This document shows positions 1 through 7,540 of a stretch of DNA of 35,949 nucleotides, piece by piece (within the stretch, counting starts at the first letter, position 1; every line of letters begins with the position of its first letter). The notes below the pieces were generated by a model. The model was not told the origin of the DNA, ran no database searches, and was given only the letters and a program-made list of their open reading frames with translations. The position numbers and the translations under genes are program-made. Origin of the DNA: DASRTE01 sp035316885 (lineage in GTDB: Bacteria; Actinomycetota; Actinomycetes; Jiangellales; Jiangellaceae); assembly GCA_035316885.1 (NCBI GenBank), contig DATHII010000288.1, positions 1 through 35,949 of the forward strand. The letters run 5' to 3'.

Positions 1-449
1 GCGGCTTCCTGCAAGACCTTGCCGGTGTCGCGCGCGTCGGCATCGACGTAGTCGGTGAGGCCCTGTGGGGTGCTGGTGAGCAGCGCCCGGGCGTGGGTCA
101 GGACGAGGGGATCGTTGTCGACGTAGACGATGCGGCTCTCCGGCGCGATCGACTGCGCGACCTCATGCGTGTTGTTCTTGGTCGGCAGGCCGGTGCCGAT
201 GTCGAGGAACTGCCGCACCCCCGCCTCCGCGGCGAGGTAGGTGACGACGCGGGCCAGAAAGGCGCGAACCGAGCGAGCCAGGTAACCGATGTCCGGGAAG
301 ATCAGAAGGACTTGGTCGCCCACCTGGCGGTCGATCGCGAAGTTGTCCTTGCCGCCCAGCCAGTAATTCCAGATTCGGGCCGAGTGGGGGAAAGACGTGT
401 CGATCTTGGGCTGCTGATCGTCGGCAGCAGGAGGTGGCGTGTCTGTCAC
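1..449 (-). CDS. SAM-dependent methyltransferase, DUF574/Methyltransf_19 family (3' end outside window)
   Basis: The 149 visible residues begin MTDTPPPAADDQQPKIDTSF and match the actinobacterial S-adenosylmethionine methyltransferase family (Methyltransf_19, formerly DUF574). The family signatures are a PHSARIWNYWLGGKDNF box (residues 21-37), the SAM-binding glycine motif FLDIGTGLPT (81-90) and the acidic YVDNDP motif (109-114) that should hold the ribose hydroxyls. The substrate is unknown for most members. The start chosen is GTG at 449, preceded by an AGGAGAGG ribosome-binding site about nine bases upstream. ATG codons at 506 and 552 are in the same open frame but lack such a site. The C-terminal half lies beyond base 1. 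Upstream in the same frame is the remnant of a cyclic-nucleotide-binding gene, with no stop between the two. Confidence 0.9.
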   Translation of the reverse strand, partial: MTDTPPPAADDQQPKIDTSFPHSARIWNYWLGGKDNFAIDRQVGDQVLLIFPDIGYLARSVRAFLARVVTYLAAEAGVRQFLDIGTGLPTKNNTHEVAQSIAPESRIVYVDNDPLVLTHARALLTSTPQGLTDYVDADARDTGKVLQEA

Positions 450-600
450 GGCGGGGAACCTCTCCTGTGTTCGGATCTCAGTTCGCTCTGAACCTAGACC
501 ACTCATGCGGCTGTCAACAGTCCGTGACCTTGGCCTGTTGACAAGCCCCATGCGCTCGGCCGGACTAATCGGCGTGTGCCGCCGGAGCCTGTCGACGTCA

Positions 601-967
601 CGGACGGTGATCCGGCGCTTGTCGGCGGCGCGCAGTCTGCGGATGAGGGCCCGCAGGAGCACGACCGAAACGCGCGGGTGCGCGTCGAGGAAGTCGCGGA
701 AGTCCTGACCGGTGAGAACGAGACACTCGACAGGCTCGAGCGCGACGTTGCCGGCGGTGCGCGGACCGCCATCCCAATCGACCGCCTCGAACTCGCCCAG
801 AAGGTCACCCGGCCTCAGCACCGAGAGAAACGATCTCGTAGCCGTCGGAGGGTGTCGAGCGTCACCTTGACGCGACCACGCAGGAGAATCGACACGGTGT
901 CCCTGTGGTCTCCCTGCACGATGATCGACGCCCCTCCCCGGTGCTGGCGAGGGCGCCCGATGCGCAT
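601..967 (-). pseudogene. Cyclic-nucleotide-binding (CRP-like) domain gene with two frameshifts
   Basis: The minus strand encodes an almost complete cNMP-binding domain in three frames. From ATG 967 the first frame reads MRIGRPRQHRGGASIIVQGD and continues to GRVKVTLDT. The second gives DGYEIV. The third gives LSVLRPGDLLGEFEAVDW, then NVALEPVECLVLTGQDFRDF and a closing RALIRRLRAADKRR. Deleting one base in the run at 850-852 and one in the run at 828-830 joins the pieces into a normal domain. Both lesions lie in short homopolymers, so sequencing error is possible. The C-terminal helix-turn-helix expected in CRP-type regulators is absent. The third frame has no stop before the methyltransferase start at 449. 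The lower boundary given is where recognisable domain sequence ends. Confidence 0.75.
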
Positions 968-1079
968 CAGGGTCGATCGGTCTTCGGCTTCGAGCGGGAC
1001 CGGTCGAGGACTCGGTCTGATCGCGCGGATCCGCCTGAGGTAGCCCGTCTGCGGCTCCGGCAGACAACAGGAGGCTGAG

Positions 1080-1153
1080 TGGAGCGGGTGACGGGAATCG
1101 AACCCGCACTGTCAGCTTGGGAAGCTGATGTTCTGCCATTGAACTACACCCGC
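1080..1153 (-). tRNA. tRNA-Gly (anticodon CCC)
   Basis: On the minus strand the sequence folds as a complete cloverleaf. The acceptor strand GCGGGTG (5' end at 1153) pairs with CACCCGC, followed by discriminator T and an encoded CCA at 1080-1082. The anticodon stem TCAGC/GCTGA encloses the loop TTCCCAA, giving anticodon CCC, which reads GGG glycine codons. The T arm contains GGTTCGATTCC. No integrase or duplicated 3' end was seen nearby, so there is no sign that it serves as an attachment site. Confidence 0.95.
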
Positions 1154-1307
1154 ACGGCCGCCCGGGAAGGGACGGCGACCGTTGCAGGAGCATACCTGGA
1201 GGCTGGACCGAGCTCGGCCCCACACGGGAACGTGGGACCGGCCTCGCCCGCGGGCGGCGGTATTGCTGGCGAGCCCCGCTCGGCTGTCACCGGCTCGGCC
1301 GGATCGG

Positions 1308-1320
1308 TAGTGTCCGGCGC
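1308..1320 (+). promoter_or_regulatory. Probable leaderless promoter (-10 element) of dcd
   Basis: TAGTGT at 1308-1313 fits the actinobacterial TANNNT -10 pattern and ends seven bases before the ATG at 1321, so transcription would begin at or next to the start codon. No ribosome-binding site is visible upstream of that ATG. The -35 region (about 1285-1290, TGTCAC) is weak. Confidence 0.5.
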
Positions 1321-1896
1321 ATGCTGCTCTCGGATCGGGACATCAGGGCCGCTATTGAGGCCAAGCGCATCGTTCTCGAGCCGTACGACCCGGCGATGGT
1401 GCAGCCGTCGAGCATAGACATCCGGCTGGACCGCTACTTCAGGGTCTTCGAGAACCACCGTTACCCGCACATTGACCCGGCGCTTGAGCAGCCCGACCTC
1501 ACCCGGCTGGTGGAGGCCGCCGGCGATGAGCCGTTTGTCCTGCACCCCGGCGAGTTCGTCTTGGCATCGACGTACGAGACGGTCACTCTTGGCGTCGACG
1601 TCGCCGCGAGGCTCGAGGGCAAGAGTTCAATCGGCCGGCTCGGTTTGCTGACCCACTCGACGGCGGGCTTCATCGACCCGGGGTTCACCGGGCATGTCAC
1701 GCTCGAGTTGTCGAACGTGGCGACTCTGCCGATCAAGCTCTGGCCCGGCATGAAGATCGGCCAGCTCTGCTTCTTCGCGCTGTCGAGCCCTGCCGAGCAC
1801 CCGTACGGGTCGCAGCATCACGGCTCCCGTTACCAGGGTCAGCGCGGCCCGACGCCGAGCCGGTCCTACCTGAACTTCGACCGGATCGACGTCTGA
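1321..1896 (+). CDS. dcd: dCTP deaminase, probably the bifunctional dUMP-forming type
   Basis: This 191-residue protein converts dCTP toward dUMP, the precursor for thymidylate synthesis, in the cytoplasm. Family landmarks are MLLSDRDI at the N-terminus, VQPSSIDIRLD (27-37), the catalytic segment EGKSSIGRLGLLTHSTAGFI with Ser102, Arg106 and His112, the general-base glutamate Glu129 in HVTLELSN, the PGMKIGQLC box (142-150) and the C-terminal lid GQRGPTPSRSY. Length and sequence closely resemble the Mycobacterium tuberculosis enzyme, which both deaminates dCTP and hydrolyses the product to dUMP; the AGF motif at 115-117 belongs to that group. The bifunctional assignment is inferred from family resemblance. 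Translation is probably leaderless. A strong inverted repeat follows the stop codon. Confidence 0.96.
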   Translation: MLLSDRDIRAAIEAKRIVLEPYDPAMVQPSSIDIRLDRYFRVFENHRYPHIDPALEQPDLTRLVEAAGDEPFVLHPGEFVLASTYETVTLGVDVAARLEGKSSIGRLGLLTHSTAGFIDPGFTGHVTLELSNVATLPIKLWPGMKIGQLCFFALSSPAEHPYGSQHHGSRYQGQRGPTPSRSYLNFDRIDV

Positions 1897-1920
1897 GGTC
1901 GCCGCACTTCACCAGGTGAG

Positions 1921-1960
1921 TGGACGGTTCACCAGGGTCCGGAACCTGGTGAACCGTCCA
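1921..1960. terminator. 16-bp perfect inverted repeat after dcd (terminator-like or operator)
   Basis: TGGACGGTTCACCAGG (1921-1936) and its exact reverse complement (1945-1960) flank an 8-base loop, giving a very stable hairpin 24 bases after the dcd stop. There is no T-tract, so an intrinsic terminator of the classical kind is doubtful, though actinobacterial terminators often lack one. The core TTCACCAGG also occurs once before the hairpin (about 1908-1916), and a related GGTGAAC word occurs at about 1967-1973. These extra copies would also suit a binding site for the following gene. Confidence 0.5.
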
Positions 1961-2060
1961 TCAGCATGGTGAACGTGATCAACGACACGGGTCGCGGGGC
2001 GGCGACAGCCGCGTAGCCTGTCGGCAACGGCGTTTCGACCAGGACGGGAGCCCGACAGGC

Positions 2061-4262
2061 ATGCAGGCCGCCGCGATCGTCGTCTCGCTCGCGATCACGA
2101 TCGTCGCCATCGCGCTGGCGGCCCGCGCGGTGGGCGAGATGGTCCGCGTCGTGCGGATCGGGCAGCCCGCGAAGGGTCGTTCCGACCGGCCGGGCCGACG
2201 GACCGCGACGATGCTGCGCGAAACGCTCGGACATACCCGCATGCTCAAGTGGAGCGCGGTCGGCGCAGCGCACTGGTTCGTCTTCATCGGCTTCGGGCTG
2301 CTGTTCTTCACCCTGGTCACGGCCTACGGCCAACTCGTCGAGGCGGACTTCGCGCTGCCGTTGATCGGGCACTGGCACCCGTTCGAGTGGGCGGCCGAGT
2401 TCATCACCTGGGCGATGCTCGTCGGCATCGGCCTGCTGATCGCGATCAGGCTGTGGTCGCACCCCGCACGCATCGGACGGCCGTCCCGGTTCGCCGGCTC
2501 GACGATGTGGCAGGGCTACTACGTCGAGGCCACCGTCGTCGGTGTCGGGCTGTGCATCCTCGCGCTGCGAGGGCTCGAGTACGCGCTGGGCGCTGGTGGC
2601 CAGTCGCATTTCCCGATGACGTTCTTCATCGGCGACGCGCTCGGCGGGCTTTCGACGGAGACGCTGGAGAATCTCGTCTACGTCGTGGCCGCCATCAAGA
2701 TCGTCATCTCGATGGCGTGGCTGATCGTGATCTCACTCAACATCACGATGGGGGTCGCCTGGCACCGGTTCACGGCGTTCTTCAACATCTACTTCCGCCG
2801 GGAGGCGGACGGGCGGACGGCGCTGGGCGCCGCCACGCCGCTCATGATCAAGGGTGATCCGGTCGACTTCGAGAAGCTCGACGACCTCGACGAGGATGCC
2901 ACGATGGGCGTGGGGAAGGTAGAGGACTTCTCCTGGAAGGGACTGCTCGACTTCACCACCTGCACCGAGTGTGGCCGCTGCCAGTCGCAGTGCCCGGCCT
3001 GGAACACCGCCAAGCCCCTCTCGCCGAAGCTGCTGATCATGGGGCTGCGCGAGCACGCGTACGCGAAGGCGCCCTACCTGCTGGCCGGAGGCGGCAAGGA
3101 TCCGGCCGGCGAAGAGATGGCCACGCCCGGTCAGCTCGCCGACGTGCCCGCGGCGGCCATCGCGGAGGCCGAGCGGCCCCTGGTGGGTCCGGCTGAGGTG
3201 AACGGCGTCGTCGACCCGGATGTCCTGTGGTCGTGCACGACGTGCGGCGCGTGCGTCGAGCAGTGCCCGGTCGACATCGAGCACGTCGACCACATCCTCG
3301 ACCTGCGGCGCTACCAGACGCTGATCGAGACGGAGTTCCCGTCCGAGCTCGGGGGACTGTTCAAGAACCTGGAGAAGTCCGGGAACCCGTGGGGGGTCAA
3401 CGCATCCAAGCGGATGGAGTGGGCGGCCGCCCTGCCGTTCGAGGTCCGTCAGGTCGGTGTCGACGTCGAGTCGCTCGACGAGGTCGAATGGCTGTTCTGG
3501 GTCGGCTGCGCCGGCGCATTCGAGGACCGGGCGAAGAAGACCACTCAGGCCGTGGCAGAACTGCTGCACATGGCGCACGTCTCGTTCGCGGTGCTCGGCG
3601 ACGGTGAGACGTGCACGGGCGATCCTGCGCGCCGTTCGGGCAACGAGTTCCTCTTCCAGCAGTTGGCCCTGCAGAACGTCGAGGTGCTGCGGGAGAGCAC
3701 GGCCACGAAGGTCGTAGCCACCTGTGCGCACTGTTTCAACGCGCTGAAGAACGAGTACCCGCAGCTCGGGCTGAACCTCGAGGTCGTCCACCACACGCAG
3801 CTGCTCAACCGCCTCGTCCGGGACGGACGGCTCACGCCGGTCGCGGCCGCCGATGGCTCCGTTGCGGGCCGTCCGGTCACCTATCACGACCCGTGCTATC
3901 TGGGCCGGCACAACCAGGTCTACGAACCGCCGCGCGAGCTCGTCGGCGCGCTGCCGGGTGTCGAGCTTCGCGAGATGACACGTAGTGGTTCCCGCTCGTT
4001 CTGCTGCGGTGCCGGTGGCGCGCGGATGTGGATGGAGGAGCGGATCGGCAAGCGCATCAACATTGACCGCACCGAGGAGGCACTGGCCACGGGCGCCGAG
4101 GCGATCGCGATCGGATGCCCGTTCTGCCAGGTGATGCTCTCCGACGGGCTGACCGCCGCACAGGCAACCGGCCAAGGCGAGGGCGTCGAGGTCCTCGACG
4201 TGGCCCAGCTCCTCCTCGCGGGAGTCAGGCGCGGCTCTGCCGACCCGGTCACAGCCGAGTAG
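2061..4262 (+). CDS. etfD: Membrane-bound Fe-S oxidoreductase, EtfD/FadF-like (putative ETF:quinone oxidoreductase)
   Basis: This 733-residue protein joins an N-terminal membrane domain to a heterodisulfide-reductase-like soluble part. Five hydrophobic helices (about 2-21, 66-90, 109-131, 153-172, 204-228) resemble the nitrate reductase gamma/heme b fold. Two [4Fe-4S] motifs follow: CTECGRCQSQCP with Cys301, 304, 307 and 311, and CTTCGACVEQCP with Cys392, 395, 398 and 402. Two cysteine-rich CCG domains come last, with motifs GCAGAF and CAHCFN in the first and DPCYLGRHN, CCGAGG and CPFCQ in the second. This is the architecture of mycobacterial Rv0338c (EtfD) and Bacillus FadF, which pass electrons from acyl-CoA dehydrogenases via ETF to the quinone pool. 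That role is inferred by homology; etfA and etfB are not in the window. ATG 2061 follows GGGAG at a suitable distance. Confidence 0.88.
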   Translation: MQAAAIVVSLAITIVAIALAARAVGEMVRVVRIGQPAKGRSDRPGRRTATMLRETLGHTRMLKWSAVGAAHWFVFIGFGLLFFTLVTAYGQLVEADFALPLIGHWHPFEWAAEFITWAMLVGIGLLIAIRLWSHPARIGRPSRFAGSTMWQGYYVEATVVGVGLCILALRGLEYALGAGGQSHFPMTFFIGDALGGLSTETLENLVYVVAAIKIVISMAWLIVISLNITMGVAWHRFTAFFNIYFRREADGRTALGAATPLMIKGDPVDFEKLDDLDEDATMGVGKVEDFSWKGLLDFTTCTECGRCQSQCPAWNTAKPLSPKLLIMGLREHAYAKAPYLLAGGGKDPAGEEMATPGQLADVPAAAIAEAERPLVGPAEVNGVVDPDVLWSCTTCGACVEQCPVDIEHVDHILDLRRYQTLIETEFPSELGGLFKNLEKSGNPWGVNASKRMEWAAALPFEVRQVGVDVESLDEVEWLFWVGCAGAFEDRAKKTTQAVAELLHMAHVSFAVLGDGETCTGDPARRSGNEFLFQQLALQNVEVLRESTATKVVATCAHCFNALKNEYPQLGLNLEVVHHTQLLNRLVRDGRLTPVAAADGSVAGRPVTYHDPCYLGRHNQVYEPPRELVGALPGVELREMTRSGSRSFCCGAGGARMWMEERIGKRINIDRTEEALATGAEAIAIGCPFCQVMLSDGLTAAQATGQGEGVEVLDVAQLLLAGVRRGSADPVTAE

Positions 4263-4326
4263 CGCGCAGGAGCCGGTCGACGCCAGGTAGGTGCCGAAGC
4301 GCCGTCACATTTATGTCGTTCGTGGC

Positions 4327-4365
4327 TTGACATGACGCCATCAATGGCGTCATCATGACGTCATG
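4327..4365 (+). promoter_or_regulatory. Promoter with overlapping palindromic operator of the RHH-DUF4097 operon
   Basis: A consensus -35 TTGACA lies at 4327-4332, with a plausible -10 CATCAT at 4351-4356 (18-base spacer) and the ATG at 4363, so the transcript is probably leaderless. The promoter is covered by inverted repeats. ATGACGCCAT (4332-4341) and ATGGCGTCAT (4344-4353) form a perfect 10-bp repeat with a 2-base gap. CATGACGTCATG (4354-4365) is a perfect 12-bp palindrome that includes the start codon. Repeated ATGACGYCAT half-sites are what a ribbon-helix-helix dimer of dimers would recognise. Autoregulation by the first gene is inferred. Confidence 0.7.
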
Positions 4366-4839
4366 GAACTCACGCCCTTCGTCGACGCGCTCCGCCATGA
4401 CCTCGCGAAGGCCGGGGAGGCTGCCTCCGCGGATGTGCGCGACGCCGCGGAGCGCCTGTCCTACGCCCTCGAGCCCTCGGCGCGTCTGCTCCTGCTGGAC
4501 GCGCTGGGTAGTGCCGCCGCAGAGGTGTCCGCGCAGCTGCCTACGGCGGTCGTCGAGGTTCGGCTGCGTGGCCGCGATGCCGACCTGGTCGTCTACGACC
4601 CGGGCGAGTCCATGGCCGCACCCCCGCGCGCCACTCCGGTCCCGGAGCCCGACGAGGAGACGTCGAGGATCTCGTTCCGCCTGCCCGAGTCGCTGAAGTC
4701 CCGGGTCGAGGACGCGGCCGCCGCCGAGGGCCTGTCTGTCAACGCATGGCTGGTCCGTGCTGTGACCCAGACCCTCGACGGGACCCCACCCGGCGTGTCG
4801 ATCCGCGTCGGCCGGCACGTGACCGGCTGGATGCGCTGA
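4363..4839 (+). CDS. Ribbon-helix-helix (HicB/Arc-type) DNA-binding protein, likely autoregulator
   Basis: The protein has 158 residues. The N-terminal part (1-85) is alpha-helical and rich in Ala/Leu, with no recognised domain. After an acidic-proline linker (PVPEPDEE), residues about 106-140 carry a ribbon-helix-helix motif: the strand ISFRLPESLKSRVEDAAAAE is followed by GLSVNAWLVRAV, as in HicB antitoxins and Arc repressors. The short tail ends HVTGWMR. No toxin gene is adjacent. The next gene, 23 bases downstream, encodes a DUF4097 protein, a pairing I recall from other actinobacteria. The palindromes over its own promoter suggest that it represses this operon. It is better called a transcription factor than an antitoxin. 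Confidence 0.75.
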   Translation: MELTPFVDALRHDLAKAGEAASADVRDAAERLSYALEPSARLLLLDALGSAAAEVSAQLPTAVVEVRLRGRDADLVVYDPGESMAAPPRATPVPEPDEETSRISFRLPESLKSRVEDAAAAEGLSVNAWLVRAVTQTLDGTPPGVSIRVGRHVTGWMR

Positions 4840-4862
4840 ACGCAACCTGAAGGAGATCACCC

Positions 4863-5723
4863 ATGACCACCGAATACCCGCGCACCTTTCCGGTCGCAGG
4901 CCCGCTGTCGCTGTCCGTCCGCGTGGGGGCGGGCGAGTGCCTCATCACGGCCACCGATGTCGACCAGGCCGTTGTCGACCTGCAGCCAATGAAGGATGGC
5001 GACAGCGCCGCGCTCGCGGCCATCGAGGAGACCCGGGTGGAGGTCCGGGGCAATGAGCTACGGATCAAGACTCCGCGCTCGTCCGGCTCCGGCGTCTTCC
5101 GCCGCAACCCCGCCATCTTGGTCCGGGTGACGGTGCCGACCGGCACCACGGTGGACGCCGAGGCAGGGTCGGCCGGGATCCGCATCGACGGATCGGTCGG
5201 TGCGGTCGACGTCCAGACCGGTTCCGGCGACCTTGTGGCCGGCAGCTGCGGCGACGTCCGGGTACGGACCGGCAGCGGCAGTGTCGACATCGACGAGGTT
5301 CGGGCTGCGTCGGTCAAGTCCGGCTCGGGCGACATCACCATCGGCCGCAGTGTGGGCAGCGTCGAACTGCACGCCGCGTCGGGCGACATCCGCGTGGGCG
5401 AGGTGGGCGGTGACGCGCGTGTATCCACGAGCTCCGGCGACGTCGAGCTCGGCTCGACCAGCGGCACGGTCGCGGCGAAGACGGCCTCGGGCGACCTGGC
5501 CTTCCGGCGTGCCGCGGAGGGCGAGCTGACCGCGTCGACGGCCTCGGGCGACGTCGTCGTCGGCGTGCCCGAGGGCACCGCCACGAAGCTCGAGTGCTGG
5601 TCGGCGAGCGGCAGCGTGCGCTCGCAGCTCGAGCCGGCCGAGGCACCGGCCGACAGTGACCGCCGTCTTTTCGTCATCGTCCGGACGGCCAGCGGCGACA
5701 TCACGATCACGCGAGCCGCGTAG
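4863..5723 (+). CDS. DUF4097-family beta-strand-repeat (solenoid) protein
   Basis: This 286-residue protein starts at an ATG behind a good AAGGAG site. From about residue 100 to the end it is built of roughly 19-20-residue repeats, each with a T/A-S-G-D or G-S-G-D turn followed by a short beta strand, for example TGSGDLVAG, SGSGDITIG, AASGDIRVG, TSSGDVELG, TASGDLAF, TASGDVVVG and the closing TASGDITITRAA. This is the DUF4097 pattern, predicted to form a right-handed beta helix. The N-terminal 95 residues are the family's cap-like beta region. No signal peptide or membrane helix is visible, so it is probably cytoplasmic. Its function is unknown. It almost certainly shares an operon with the preceding RHH regulator. 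Confidence 0.85.
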   Translation: MTTEYPRTFPVAGPLSLSVRVGAGECLITATDVDQAVVDLQPMKDGDSAALAAIEETRVEVRGNELRIKTPRSSGSGVFRRNPAILVRVTVPTGTTVDAEAGSAGIRIDGSVGAVDVQTGSGDLVAGSCGDVRVRTGSGSVDIDEVRAASVKSGSGDITIGRSVGSVELHAASGDIRVGEVGGDARVSTSSGDVELGSTSGTVAAKTASGDLAFRRAAEGELTASTASGDVVVGVPEGTATKLECWSASGSVRSQLEPAEAPADSDRRLFVIVRTASGDITITRAA

Positions 5724-5774
5724 CCGTTGGCTGTCAGTGCCTCGCTCTAGGTTGGCGAGTACGAAGGAGGAGAC

Positions 5775-5969
5775 ATGTTGCCCCACACCTACGACGCGTT
5801 CGGGTTGCGTCACGACGACCGAGCCGAGGCCCACGATGCGGCCGAGCGCCAGCGCACCGCTCTGCATGTCCTGCGGGCGCGGCGGATGGAGCGCTGGGCC
5901 CGCCGCTCGGTCCGGCTGTCCAGGCACCTCGACCGGCTGGCGGGGGTGCAACGGGCACGGCTGTCCTGA
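5775..5969 (+). CDS. Small arginine-rich protein of unknown function
   Basis: A 64-residue ORF begins at ATG 5775 behind a very strong GAAGGAGGAG ribosome-binding site and ends one base before the next start codon. The sequence is helical and rich in Arg and His (RARRMERWARRSVRLSRHLDRL in its second half), with no cysteine cluster, signal peptide or membrane segment. I do not recognise a family. The ribosome-binding site and the tight coupling to the GNAT gene argue that it is translated. Confidence 0.6.
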   Translation: MLPHTYDAFGLRHDDRAEAHDAAERQRTALHVLRARRMERWARRSVRLSRHLDRLAGVQRARLS

Positions 5970-5970
5970 G

Positions 5971-6972
5971 ATGCGCATCAGAGCGTTCGGCGTGGACGAC
6001 GTCGGAGCCTGCGGCCGGCTACTGGCCGCACGCCACCAGCGCGACCGGTCGGCCGAGCCGGCGCTGGCCGCGCAGTACGAGGATCCCCAGGTTTGCGCTC
6101 GGTTGATCAGTGAGTCTCTCGACCGGCAGGCTGAGGGCGCAGTCGCCCTCGACGGCGACCACCTCGTCGGCTACCAGCTCGCGATTCCGGGCGACGATCT
6201 GCGCGGCCGCCACGTGTGGTCCGGGCTCGAGCACCATGCGAGTGCACCGGACGCCCCCGAGGTCGTCCGTCACCTCTACGCCGACCTGGCCGCACGATGG
6301 GTCGCCGACGGACGAATCCATCACTACACCGTCGTCCCCGCAGCCGACCTCGGACCGTGGCTCGCCCTCGCATTCGGCCACGAGCAGGTGCACGCCCTGG
6401 GCCCGACGAACCCGAGCGTGACGGGCCAGGCCCGGCGCGCACCCGGTACCGACGGCCTCGATCCGCGTATCTCGGTGCGGCTGGCTGGGCCGGACGACCT
6501 CGACGCGGTGCAGCCGGTATCTCGGCTGATAGCCGACTCCAACATGGCCTCGCCCGTGTTCGCCTATGTCGACCAGTCGTTCTACGACGATCTCCGCCCC
6601 AGCATCCTGGAGACGCTCGAGGACGAGACCATCGGCTTCTGGATCGCCGAGGACGCCACCGACGTCCTGGGGTTCGTGGCGGTCCGACCCGTGCCCTCGG
6701 CCGAGGGCACGATGTTCAAGCCCGCCGGCACGGTCGAGCTGATCGTTGCGGCCACACTGGCGAAGGCCCGCGGCACCGGGATCGGCCGCACACTCTGCGA
6801 ACGTGCCCTCGCGGAGTCTGCGGCGCAGGGCATCGAGGCGTGCGTCATCGATTGGCGGGCCGCCAGCCTCACCGCCTCGGTGTTCTGGCCGCGTCGCGGG
6901 TTCCGAGCGTTCGCGTACCGCCTGCACCGGTTGATCGACCCCCGGGTGGTCTCCGCTGCGCCGGCCGGGTAG
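5971..6972 (+). CDS. GNAT-family N-acetyltransferase with two GNAT-like domains
   Basis: The 333-residue protein begins MRIRAFGVDDVGACGRLLAA, a typical GNAT opening, at ATG 5971, one base after the stop of the small upstream gene. The same frame is open further upstream, but that stretch is antisense to nothing and overlaps the previous genes, so it is rejected. The N-terminal domain (1-150) has lost the clear acetyl-CoA loop. The second domain (about 168-325) restarts with ISVRLAGPDDLDAV and keeps the acetyl-CoA-binding motif A in ELIVAATLAKARGTGIGRTL, followed by the C-terminal FWPRRGFRAFAYRLHR strand-turn-strand. The substrate is unknown. It ends 11 bases from a convergent gene. Confidence 0.85.
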   Translation: MRIRAFGVDDVGACGRLLAARHQRDRSAEPALAAQYEDPQVCARLISESLDRQAEGAVALDGDHLVGYQLAIPGDDLRGRHVWSGLEHHASAPDAPEVVRHLYADLAARWVADGRIHHYTVVPAADLGPWLALAFGHEQVHALGPTNPSVTGQARRAPGTDGLDPRISVRLAGPDDLDAVQPVSRLIADSNMASPVFAYVDQSFYDDLRPSILETLEDETIGFWIAEDATDVLGFVAVRPVPSAEGTMFKPAGTVELIVAATLAKARGTGIGRTLCERALAESAAQGIEACVIDWRAASLTASVFWPRRGFRAFAYRLHRLIDPRVVSAAPAG

Positions 6973-6983
6973 CCGTCAGCGCT

Positions 6984-7514
6984 CTAATCGGGATCTGCGT
7001 CGACACCGGCCAGCAGCTTGGCAGGCTCGAAGGCGTATCCGATCATCCATGTGGGCTGGACCCGCAGATAGACGATCTCGTCGCCCCAGCTCGACGGCGA
7101 GCTGCCGTAGTGGGCGACGAGGTGCTCCTCGATCGGGTCGAAATCGGCGTGCCCGGGTGCCAGGAACTCGGCCTCGCCATGCACGAACACGCCGAGGTCG
7201 TCGCCGCGGATATGAGCGACGCTGATCGCTGGGCGAGCGCGCAGGTGGCGGGCCTTGGCTGCCGTGCCGGCCGTGGTGAACACCCAGCGGGCATGCAGGA
7301 AGTGCCCGTCCACCCCGCTGATCCGCGGCTCGTGCCGCGCGGTGACCGTGGCTGCGGACAGCGTGCACATTCCGGACAGCACGCGGACCAGTTGTGCCGC
7401 GGTCAGCGTGTGGCTGCCCGGTGTGACGATGGATCGCAGATGCTCGGTCGAGCGTCCCAGCGACGCATCCATGAGCTCCTGCAGCGCCGCGAGTTCGGCT
7501 TCGGTCTCGTACAT
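6984..7514 (-). CDS. Pyridoxamine 5'-phosphate oxidase-like flavin split-barrel protein
   Basis: The 176-residue protein carries the FMN-binding split-barrel fold of the pyridoxamine-phosphate-oxidase-like superfamily. Its pattern is a short helical N-terminus, then LSAATVTARHEPRISGVDGHFLHARWVFTT, the strand KARHLRARPAISVAHI with the Arg/Ala-rich cofactor loop, and DLGVFVHGEAEFL. Such proteins bind FMN, F420 or heme, and the sequence does not say which. The C-terminal YLRVQPTWMIGYAF strand is typical of the family. The start at 7514 has only a weak GGTGG upstream. It stands between a convergent GNAT gene and a same-strand membrane-protein gene whose stop is 26 bases upstream, so the two may be co-transcribed. 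Confidence 0.8.
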   Translation of the reverse strand: MYETEAELAALQELMDASLGRSTEHLRSIVTPGSHTLTAAQLVRVLSGMCTLSAATVTARHEPRISGVDGHFLHARWVFTTAGTAAKARHLRARPAISVAHIRGDDLGVFVHGEAEFLAPGHADFDPIEEHLVAHYGSSPSSWGDEIVYLRVQPTWMIGYAFEPAKLLAGVDADPD

Positions 7515-7540
7515 GCCACCACCGCTGCCAGCCGGCTACG

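Noticed and set aside
828..852. Programmed ribosomal frameshifting in the cNMP-binding gene
   Set aside because: Two separate single-base insertions at unremarkable homopolymers, with no slippery heptamer plus structure, fit decay or sequencing error better.
1080..1153. tRNA-Gly as an integration site for a mobile element
   Set aside because: No integrase, no partial second copy of the tRNA 3' end, and housekeeping-type genes on the dcd side.
1154..1320. Small gene in the gap between tRNA-Gly and dcd
   Set aside because: Open frames here overlap the tRNA or lack ribosome-binding sites, and are compositionally shadow-like. Only the dcd promoter is supported.
4363..4839. HicAB-type toxin-antitoxin system
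   Set aside because: Only the RHH half is HicB-like. There is no HicA-like small dsRNA-binding toxin on either side, and the downstream gene is DUF4097.
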